Assembly (NCBI GenBank): GCA_023614405.1
Contig: CM042694.1
Span: 483,635,392-483,699,391, forward strand
DNA: 64,000 bases
Reading direction: 5' to 3'
Source of the DNA: Avena insularis
Lineage: Eukaryota > Streptophyta > Magnoliopsida > Poales > Poaceae
In this document: positions 55,383-64,000 of the stretch, in pieces
Position numbering within the stretch: position 1 is the stretch's first letter
Layout of the letters: each line of letters starts with the position of its first letter
Made by a program: the position numbers and the translations under genes
Notes under the pieces: generated by a model
Database searches by the model: none
Seen by the model: only the letters and a program-made list of their open reading frames with translations
Told to the model about the DNA's origin: nothing

Positions 55383-56640
55383 AAGAAGAAGGGCGTGGGG
55401 AATCGCGTCACAAATGGGTCCTAGCACCCATCCACCATCAAGCCCGTGGAGCTGTTCAATGTCCGCCAAGATGGAGCACTTCCTTCCGCAGAAGGCGACT
55501 CCCGCGTACCTGTCGAGGAGGTAATTCTCGTCTCTCTTCCTCTAGATCCCTTTGTCAGGGGTCTTCTCTGTTTCTACGGGCTCCAGCTGCACCGGCTGTC
55601 CCCAAATTTGATTCTCCACATTGCCTGCTTCATCCCCTTGTGTGATTGCTGGCTCGGAATCGAGCCACACTTTGGTATCTTCAAGAAGCTTTTTAAGCTC
55701 AAGCGTCAGTCGGGGTTAGGTTCGGTAGTCTACGATGTAGGAGGCTGCGGGATCCACGTCAGCTCTTCCTCCACCTACTTTGATATCAAGCTCACTGCAT
55801 CTGTCCAAAGGTGGAGAGATAAGTGGTTCTACATCCGCAACCAAAAGGCGGACGGAGAGCACTACGGACTCGCGCCCTTCGATCCTGTGGCGACTTGCAA
55901 GAGGAGGCGTTCCTGGAAGAACATCATGATGACTGGCGAGTCTGAGGAAACGAAGATGCTGTATCAGCGTGTCTGCGACCTTGAAGGCCGCATAGGCAAA
56001 GAAGAGGGTGGCGCCGCTCTCATTCGCACGTGGTTGCGCCGACGTATTTAGCCTCTACAGGCTAGAGACCATCCGATGTACCACTAGGTCGGTGCTGGCG
56101 ATGCCACTCGCATATCTGCAGAGGGCATTTTTGCGGGTGAGGTAGATAGGAGGTTGCGACTAGTGACCAAGTACACCGCCAAGGAGGATCTCCCAGGCGA
56201 ATCAGTCGTGCCCCTTTTCGATGCCAGCAACCCTCCACCTGAGGTAGAGTTTTTCCGTGAAGTAGTCTTGTATTTTTTCAATTGGTTGCTAAGTGCGTAA
56301 TATGTGCTGATGTTTCTTCTGATTGTAGGACTGGAAAGTGGCCTCCAACTTCCCTCCTCCGCCTGAAGGGGTTATCCCGCGTGAAGCAATGGAAGAGGAC
56401 GAGTCGGATTCGACCGTCCCTATAGAAGAAGACGAGGAAGCCCCTCGAGTCCAGTGGCCACGGCACTCGCAAGCATTCTCGAAGCAAAGACTCTGACGCC
56501 TCCTCGCCGACGATGCCGGAAGGTCCCTCTGCTGCTTCAGAGGAGCCAATTCCCGTTGTGCTTGTGCGCACCATAGCTCCTCCCGCTCGGAAGAAGCTAC
56601 GACTGCCGAAGGAGTCATCGGATGACTCTTTTGACCTCGA
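55383..56640 (+). pseudogene. PF04195-type (putative gypsy-type transposon) ORF, 3' segment
   Basis: The frame resumes in phase after element F, meets a TAG at 55422-55424 and is then open to 56051. The diagnostic core is LCFYGLQLHRLSPNLILHIA, CDCWLGIEPHFGIFKKLFKL and WRDKWFYIRNQKADGEHYGL, the plant domain called putative gypsy-type transposon (PF04195). Beyond the stop at 56051, coding-like sequence continues to a probable 85 bp intron (GAG|GTAGAG at 56244, TTGTAG at 56323-56328) and an acidic exon (EEDESDSTVPIEEDEEAP-like) to about 56640. It belongs to a gypsy-like element, not a cellular gene. Confidence 0.7.
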
Positions 56641-56681
56641 CAAATTCAACTGATGAGCTTTTAATATCCGCGAGTTTGCCT

Positions 56682-58035
56682 TGTTGGAAATATGCCCTAG
56701 AGACAAATAGTAGTAAGGACTATTATCATATTTCATATAGTTTATGATTAAGTTTTATATCATGCTATAACTGTATTGAGTGGAAACATCAATACACGTG
56801 TGATATACAAACAAACCAGGGGTTCCCAGTGAAACTCTAGTCACTGGTTCATTGGTTAACATATGATCACGTTTCCTGATCATGTGGCATTTATGCCAGT
56901 TGGAAATGAGGTCATCTCATTCTGAGAATGAGATGATGAACCAATACCCAACCTAAACATCGTGATTCGATCATGTCACGAAGTTCAAGTTACGATGATT
57001 AGAAAAGGACCCTCGTAGACTATTCCTTAGACCGTGAGACTATATCAATCTCTGTCTCCCAAAAGTGCTTAGGTAGCATCAAACGCCATCTAGTAAAACG
57101 GTGGTTATAAAGGTGTGTTCAGGTACTTGAAGGAAACCGTAGAGGCAATATATGTCAAGAGCGGGATTTGTCCGTCCATGTGACGGGAAGATACTCAAGG
57201 GCCCACTCGGAGAGGTTATATCCAATAGCTGCGCAGCGTGTGATTTGATCACGGGGATATCACTTGTCGGAATGATTCAAATAGCATTGTTCAGTAACAA
57301 GATTGAACACGACATGGCGATGTCATTGATCAGATCTCGGGCAATGCAAGTATCAAGTGACAAAGGGAATAAGACACGATTGTCCCGGTTCAAACGATGA
57401 AAGATCTTCGTGGAACGCACAGGGGTCACATGGCCATCCAGGTCCCTCTGTCGATCATTGGTGCGGGAGTGTCCCGACCATGTCTGGAGTGTTCCCGAAC
57501 TGTGGGGTATCACGCTTAAGGGCTTGATGATGCTTAAAGAGCATTTATAGGATCAGTAGAATCACCAAAGAAAAGAAGGGAGAAAACCGGAAGGGTTTCG
57601 GTAAATCTGGAGGATGTCCGGAGCGGAGGTGGAAGGTGTTCCATGGCCACGGAGATTGGATAATGTGTGAATGAATGTTAAATAGATTTAATCTTTTATT
57701 CATCATTGTTTAATAAAGAGAAAACCAATTAAAGGTCAAAAAGGCTTAATGGGCCAATTCTGGAGGGAGAGGGCCCATTAGGGGAAAGGAGAAAGGGGAG
57801 AGGGGCCAAGGGCGAGGCCGGCTGGGCCTTGCCCCTCCCCCCCGCGGGGCTCACTAGGGCTGGCCGGCAGCCACCCCACCCCCTCCTCTCCTTTAGTCCC
57901 ACCCTGGGACTTTGGGGGAGGTAGTACCTCCCCTCCTCCTATATAAAGTGGGGTATTTGGCCTAGAAAAAAGACACCAATAATCAATAAAGGTATCCCCA
58001 CTTTTGGGAGGACCTCTAATTGATATTTTCTCTCA
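56682..58035 (+). repeat. 5' LTR of element G (alignable part)
   Basis: Collinear with 62509-63846 up to TTGATATTTTCTCTC. After this the two LTRs diverge completely: here AACCGACTTTACGCG follows, while the 3' copy continues with a CT-repeat and typical U5. The inner limit of this LTR is therefore uncertain (58035 to about 58440). Confidence 0.85.
57940..57948 (+). promoter_or_regulatory. TATA box of element G 5' LTR
   Basis: TATATAAAG in the context CCTCCTATATAAAGTGGGG, repeated at 63754 in the 3' LTR. The position fits the BARE-type LTR promoter. Confidence 0.55.
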
Positions 58036-59012
58036 ACCGACTTTACGCGTTCATTCGCGAGACTGGTCCACGCTTGACATACGGCTTGTACCGTATAAAG
58101 TGGCTTAGGGGGGTGTCTGTCTCTCTCGCATTAGTTGGTATACCATTTGCAACGAAGGGCCCCGAAAGGGGTGTAGTAGAGACAACTACTTGATCAGCGT
58201 TGTGCTGAAAGTTCGTAGGTAAGAACGGTTCTTGTGCGAAAGCCCATTCAGCCACGTAAAACATGCAAAGATAAAGTAGAGGCGTCTAACTTTGTTTTGC
58301 AGGGGGGCGTTGCTTTGTGATATTGTTGTGGCAAAGGTAAAGTGATTACCTTTTGTTGCATAGTAGTAGATAGTCACGGTAATGACAAACTACCACGCCG
58401 GAAAGACACCGATACCCTAGTGTCTACGGCGCCGGAACCCTGGCGCCGGAACCCGGTGACGACAGATGGAGATCACGACATGAAGGACCATATCGCATAG
58501 CATTTACATTCAATGTTATTGTTTGTATGTCTTATTGTGTGCTAGTATTAGATACTCGACGGTAGCCTAATAAGATGATCCCTATTAAAATTACCAACGA
58601 TTGTGTTCCCCCTTAGTGTGCACCACCAAGAAAGTTCTTCGATATGAGGCGATCCAGGGTTACATGCCTGAGTGTGATACATATCTACGTTCGCGTACAG
58701 TGGGTGTAAGCCATGTTGCACAGCGAATACACTAAGGTTGAGTTGGCAAGCCTAGCACGCTAGAGAAGCATGGCCTCGAGACACGGATGGTCGAAAGATT
58801 GAGCACGAGTCGCATGAATGATGTGACCGACGTTTAGCGTCCACCCTTGAACCCACATTGATGGCCGTGACGATCGGGGGAGATGTGGCTGATAGGGGTC
58901 GTGTTATCACTAGGAACCCTCACTGGGGATAGGTGTTTTTGAGTGGAGTTATTATTAACTCATTTAATTATAAACTTAGTCTAAATTCCTTTTGCAATTA
59001 TAAATGTAGAAA
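58036..59012 (+). other. G 5' region without LTR match
   Basis: No gene. It contains GGCGCCGGAACCC twice (58429-58457), short ACCGT/ACGGT inverted pieces, and an untranslated region leading to the gag ATG at 59013. The expected initiator-tRNA-Met primer site (TGGTATCAGAGC) was not found. Confidence 0.5.
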
Positions 59013-59719
59013 ATGGTTCTTCCCGAGATTACCTTTCCTATCGACAATTGCTTAAAAGGAGAAAAGCTCAAGTTAGATGGATCCAACTTTTCTGCATGGG
59101 TCATACGCCTATTTGATCTCCTTGGGAGAACAATGTAGCTGACTACATGACCTGCGAGATGTATTTAGAGTCACCCTATTCTCATGAGACCCAGGAGCAG
59201 CGGGATCTGCGTTATCATCGTCGTGTGATGGCCACATTCATATAAGTGGCCATGCGCCTCGGAATGGAGGATGGGCTATGACCAATAGTGGGGAGTCTCA
59301 AGCCCCGGGTGGTCATGGCACATCTGAGAGCACATTTCGTGGAACAAATGCGTATGTGGGAGTATGAGCTAATGGGGTACTTCCTCTCCATAAAGATGGA
59401 TGAGGGCTCCTCACTGGATGAGCACTTATTGCGCCTCTACGATGCGTACATGAGTCTGGCATACTACCTGGACAACTGGTTCTCAAGCTTATTTGCGATG
59501 GGAGTTGTGATACGGTCACTTCCTCCAAGCTTCCAAGCACAAGTCAGGATCTATGTTATGAGAGGCGACACGAAAACACTGGATTTCCTTGAGTTCATAT
59601 CACATTTCAGAAATGTGATAGATGAACCCAACATCGCTGGAGTCATCAACGACAAAGGTATATATTTGATATACAGTTTTATAAATGTTATAATCTTGCA
59701 AACACATTTGCAGTGTTAA
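59013..59719 (+). pseudogene. copia gag, element G
   Basis: ATG 59013 (MVLPEITFPIDNCLKGEKLK) followed by LDGSNFSAWVIRLFDLLG. A frameshift near 59133 and two stops (near 59247 and 59280) break the middle (DYMTCEMYLESPYSHETQEQ). The rest is open: VVMAHLRAHFVEQMRMWEYE, MDEGSSLDEHLLRLYDAYM and VIRSLPPSFQAQVRIYVM. This is a UBN2-type gag of the BARE/Angela group. The unspliced frame runs into an intron-like stretch and stops at 59719. Confidence 0.8.
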
Positions 59720-59755
59720 GTATATCTGATACTTGTTCTGTTTTGCTGAAAACAG
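59658..59755 (+). other. predicted gag-terminal intron, element G
   Basis: Donor GACAAAG|GTATATA and acceptor GCTGAAAACAG, 98 bp. Joining the flanks yields a stop soon after the junction, then KEVTLRVDGEHYDDG before TAG near 59862. BARE elements are known to splice out a short intron near the end of gag to make a gag-only RNA, and this fits in size and place. Confidence 0.55.
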
Positions 59756-59869
59756 GTCCTTCTGCATGAGAGGTGCTTGCTGGAAAGGAGGTGACGTTGC
59801 GTGTTGATGGCGAGCATTATGATGACGGCCAACGACACTCTCCCTCGACATTTATCATTTAGTTTATGT

Positions 59870-62497
59870 TTTAGGATGATTTTTGTAATCGAGAGATTTG
59901 AACTTCTTTAGTGTGTCTCACACTTCGTGAGACAGTTATTCATATAAGTTTGTAACAAACAGTTGTTCCACTTTTATGAATGATTTCTATTCGTGTTCAT
60001 ATCTTATTTGATTATGTGTGAATTATCCTTGTTGTTTGAAACTAATTGATAATGCATGAACATTTGTAAAACATTAAAATGCCTTTTTTAAAATACCCAA
60101 CTTAATGATATTTCATTAATGAATGAAACCATTGTTTAAATTCAAAGTTATGTGATAATATGTGAAAGTCATTCGATTTCTTATCACATATAAATCATGC
60201 CTAAGTTTGGCAAAATAACTTGAACACCGTGTATTACTTGAATACAAAGTGTTTAAAGAATTGTTAAAAGTAAATACATATTCGATGTATTGTGCTTTAA
60301 CAAAAATGATAATTATCATTAAATGATTGTTTAAATGTGTAAAGTAAGTTTACCAAAGGAAACATGAATATGAAACTATTTGATTTGATCAAACTGTTTC
60401 ATCAACAAAGGGTATAAATATAAAAGGGGATCAGATTACTATGATTGATCAATAGAAATGAAATTCAACTTTATAGGAATGGCATAAAAGAAATTGTGGA
60501 ATGCAAAGTGTTTTGAAACGTCAAAATACAAAGCATCACAATCTGATATTAGATATCAAAGGGGGTTGAATAGAAGGTACCAAATAAATCGTTGTAGTGT
60601 ATATGTAGAGACCATTAGTTAAGAAATAGTTAGCACTCAATTAGAATTGGTAAACCATTTGAATTCGTGAAAGTTTTGGGGTTATTTGATATAACCAACA
60701 CGATAGAGAATAAGTCCTTGTATAGTATTCATTGGAAACTTTGAATACAAAACCCATAGCTGAAACCAAAAGGAAAGCAAGATTCATATTGCTTGGATTT
60801 TGGTGCATTCTTGAGAAAGCCCACTATTAGTGATGTTTCTCAACTATGAGCAAATGGAAATTAGTGTAAAACACGATGAGGATTCAAAACCCTGCATCAG
60901 AGTGTTGAGAAGCGCAACAGACAACGTTCCTGGACGATTCCCTTCACGGAAGGAAAGAATCAATGATTTTCATTATTGTGTTTTTCCCTCCACTATTGTT
61001 TTTCACTATATGAAGTAGGATTCGAAATGTAAATCCATATCTTGTATGGAAACATTTGTGAATCGCTTGTCATGATTTTTGGAATATGACATACCTATGG
61101 ACTACAAAGGAAATAATGGTAAAACTAAATTACGAGAAATCCTAGAAGGAAACTTCCCTTGAGATTAGAAAGAAATTCATTGCTGAATCTCACAAGTAAA
61201 AGGAGTTACTTGGAATTTTCCCAAATGGTTGCAAAGCCATAATGGAAAAAGGGGGTAAATGACTAAAGCACAGTTTGTCAAGTATTGGACAAATTCAAAT
61301 GAATTTGATTCAAGTGTGCTGAATGTCTAGTGGATTTAAAAATAGTAAAGTACTAGTATCTCATAGTAAATCTCTAAGTTTGATATTTGATCAAAGGTTT
61401 TTTTGAAGTTATTCAAGATAGTCAGGAGATATGCAATTTGCATAAAATTGAGTGGGGGCTATGAAAGTCTTCCTGAAACAATATGTGATTGACATATTTT
61501 TAAGTGGGAGTAATATAAGTCTCAAATTCAATTATGTAGGAACATATTTTGAGTGGGAGCTTATAGGAGTAATTCTTAAGTATGTTAAGGATGAAGCCGC
61601 AAATACTTATAAATAATGATTTATAAGGTGTAGAAGTTGATAATAGGTGTATTATGATATTATGTAGTATTCCTTAAAGAATTCTGAAAAGTGTTTCAGA
61701 ATAGAAGTTAATTGAGGAACCAGTCCTTGATAACTCAAAATTAGGAATAGTATTAAGTTTGACATCATTGGTTGAAAGAAAGAATAGGATGATCATCATC
61801 TACTATGTTAAGACATAGGTTCTATCTTAGTAAACCATGATGATAACTTTGCATAATATGTGATCCAAATAAGGAACGTTTAAAAGTGATTAAGTTCGAA
61901 TCACAGAACGTTGAGCTAAGTTTGTCCGCAGTGTCTGAATAGAGAACTGTAGACATGTTTTCCAAATCCATAAAGGATGACATATCTTAAAGCATAAAGG
62001 GTTATGTTATAAGGGAATATGTTGGAAACTCCTGTAATTCCGATCAAAGTCAAATAGGAAGCGAGGTGAACAAAACATCGAAAGTTGCATCAGAGTGCAC
62101 TAGTGTTTTGATGAATACATTTATAATAATAGATAAGGGTACCATCTAAAGTGTTGTATAAGGTTATGGCGGGGCTAGTTCGCTTTTAACATAGAATGAT
62201 GTGTCACAGGGCACAGTGCCCACGAGAAAGCCCTCGAGGTTGATCTAACGTCCTTTGTAGGCTCACGGAATCGCCTGCTTACGCTGCCATAACGACGATG
62301 CATACACACAGATGCTATCATGTGATGATAAAGTATTAATGTCAATCAAGGTGACATTAGTAAGTTGCAAAGGATTTGGGACTGTAAAGTACAAACCCAA
62401 GACTCAACCTCTTCCATGAGCAAGCATGTTCAAGGTATCGGACATATGGTGCCATTAATTAAGAACAAATGCAGCTAGTGTATTTGTACTCTTGTGC
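59870..62497 (+). other. AT-rich noncoding interior of element G
   Basis: No protease, integrase or reverse transcriptase motif in any frame. Phrases from the 3' end of BARE-type elements recur: GAGTGGGGGCT (61451), AAGTGGGAGT (61512) and GAGTGGGAGC (61550), resembling the real polypurine tract at 62498. A GC-rich island lies at 62170-62290. Confidence 0.65.
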
Positions 62498-62507
62498 AAG
62501 TGGGAGA
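62498..62507 (+). other. polypurine tract of element G
   Basis: AAGTGGGAGA, then C, then the LTR start TGTTGGAAAT at 62509. Standard for BARE/Angela. Confidence 0.85.
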
Positions 62508-62508
62508 C

Positions 62509-64000
62509 TGTTGGAAATATGCCCTAGAGACAAATAGTAGTAAGGACTATTATCATATTTCATATAGTTTATGATTAAGTTTTATATCATGCTATAACTG
62601 TATTGAGTGGAAACATCAATAACGTGTGATATACAAACAAACCAGGGGTTCCCAGTGAAACTCTAGTCACTGGTTCATTGGTCAACAAATGATGATCATG
62701 TGGCATTTATGCTAGTTGGAAATGAGGTCATCTCATTCTAAGAATGAGATGATGAACCAATACCCAACCTAAACATCGTGATTCGATCATGTCATGAAGT
62801 TCAAGTTACGATGATTAGAAAAGGACCCTCGTAGACTATTCCTTAGACCGTGAGACTATATCAATCACTGTCTCCCGAAAGTGCTTAGATAGCATCAAAT
62901 GCCATCTGGTAAAACGGTGGTTATAAAGGTGTGTTCAGGTACTTGGAGGAAACTGTAGAGGCAATATATGTCAAGAGCGGGATTTGTCCGTCCATGTGAC
63001 GGGAAGATACTAAAGGGCCCACTCGGAGAGGTTATATCCAATAGCTGCGCAGCGTGTGATTTGATCACGGGGATATCACTTGTCGGAACGAGTCAAGTAG
63101 CATTGTTCAGTAACGAGATTGAACACGACATGGCGATGTCATTGATCAGATCTTGGGCAATGCATGTATCAAGTGACAAAGGGAATAAGACACGGCTGTC
63201 CCGGTTCAAACGACGAAAGATCTTCGTGGAACGCACAGGGGTCACATGGCCATCCAGGCCCCTCTGCCGATCATTGGTGCGGGAGTGTCCTGACCATGTC
63301 TGGAGTGTTCCTGAACTGTGGGGTATCACGCTTAAGGGCTTGATGATGCTTAGAGAGCAGTTATAGGATCAGTAGAATCACCGAAGAAAAGAAGGGAGAA
63401 AACCGGAAGGGTTTCGGTAAATCCGGAGGATGTCCGGAGTGGAGGTGGAAGGTGTTCCATGGCCACGGAGATTGGATAATGTGTGAATGAATGTTAAATA
63501 TTGATTTAATCGTTTATTCATAATTTTTTAATAAAGAGAAAATCAATTAAAGGTCAAAAAGGCTTAATGGGCCAATTCTGGAGGGAGAGGGCCCATTAGG
63601 GGAAAGGAGAAAGGGGAGAGGGGCCAAGGGCGAGGCCGGCTGGGCCTTGCCCCCCCGTGGGGCCCACTAGGGGTTGGCCGGCGGCCACCCCACCCCCTCC
63701 TCTCCTTTAGTCCCACCCCGGGACTTTGGGGGAGGTAGTACCTTCCCTCCCCCTATATAAAGTGGGGTATTTGGCCTAAAAAAAGATACTAATGATCAAT
63801 AAAGGTCTCCGCACTTTTGGGAGGACCTCTAATTGATATTTTCTCTCTCCCCCTCTCTCTCTCTCTCATGACTGTGGTCCCAAGTCTGGACTGCATAAGC
63901 GAGAGACATCTTCACCGCAGAGCGCCGTCGCGCTGCGGGATTCGGATCCGGGAGCTCTACTTCCACAACTGCTGCTAGATCGGGGAAGCCGGAGTCATCG
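62509..64000 (+). repeat. 3' LTR of element G (incomplete at window end)
   Basis: Collinear with the 5' LTR from TGTTGGAAATATGCC to TTTTCTCTC (63847). It then has a (CT)n run and a U5 with CCGCAGAGCGCCGTCGCG, typical of BARE/Angela LTRs. A TATA box is at 63754-63761. The window ends before the CA terminus. Confidence 0.85.

Larger units (their letters stand above)
56682..64000 (+). mobile_element. BARE/Angela-like Ty1/Copia derivative G (runs off the window)
   Basis: LTR starts TGTTGGAAATATGCCCTAGAG at 56682 and 62509, with the polypurine tract AAGTGGGAGA before the second. The interior (about 4 kb) holds only a damaged gag with a gag-terminal intron and AT-rich noncoding DNA, so no protease, integrase or reverse transcriptase is recognisable. 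TGCCT (56677-56681) is the presumed left target site; the right end lies beyond 64000. Confidence 0.85.

Noticed and set aside
57152..57400. 82-codon frame repeated as 132 codons at 62968
   Set aside because: Both lie in the copia LTRs of element G. The matching frames reflect LTR identity, and BARE-type LTRs are not coding.
1..64000. CRISPR arrays, operons, riboswitches or bacterial defence genes
   Set aside because: The sequence is plant nuclear DNA. Direct repeats here are LTRs, minisatellites or hairpin arrays without spacer structure.

Overview
This is a window of a large, repeat-rich plant nuclear genome. The LTR families, the Stowaway-type MITEs starting CTCCCTCCG and the BARE/Angela-like copia LTR starting TGTTGGAAATATGCCCTAGAG point to a pooid grass (Triticeae or Aveneae: wheat, barley, rye or oat relatives). 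Species cannot be fixed from sequence alone. I see no intact cellular gene. Almost everything is nested LTR retrotransposons, plus decayed remains of a tandem pair of F-box-associated (DUF295-like) genes.

Layout. 1-~6100: 3' part of an Athila-type Ty3/Gypsy element (A, plus strand) with gag end, protease, a tandem hairpin array, a leader with an intron, an Athila ORF1-type protein and a 3' LTR. ~6100-8149: decayed LTR-like sequence. 8150-15887: Athila-type element B (minus strand) with gag-protease only. 15888-21569: non-LTR island with three MITE-class elements, one MULE-like inverted-repeat element and DUF295-like pseudogene 1 (minus). 21570-38310: element D (plus, TSD GCTAC), the only copy with reverse transcriptase, RNase H and integrase. 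D carries nested element C (22361-27326, minus, TSD GTATA) inside its 5' LTR and a 1.7 kb internal tandem duplication, and it splits DUF295-like pseudogene 2. 38311-42057: the rest of pseudogene 2, intergenic DNA, a MITE and a TTGCTACGACCGGCGATGG minisatellite. 42058-43706: copia remnant. 43707-56681: a gypsy-like element with a PF04195-like reading frame, interrupted in phase by element F (45618-55377, TSD CTGGG). F is a complete LTR element with gag-protease and ORF2 but no polymerase. 56682-64000: BARE/Angela-like copia derivative G with a decayed gag, a gag-terminal intron and no pol.

The most interesting theme is modularity among the Athila-type elements. A and F carry gag-protease plus an extra ORF behind a leader with a ~220 bp intron. 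B carries gag-protease alone, and C is LTRs plus 3' noncoding DNA. Only D carries pol. B, C, D and F nevertheless share a long 3' noncoding block containing a GGGGTACCCC palindrome, and B, D and F share tRNA-Asp-type primer sites. This looks like a set of non-autonomous passengers sharing cis signals with a pol-bearing lineage. Every coding region is damaged, mostly by single stops or one-base frameshifts.
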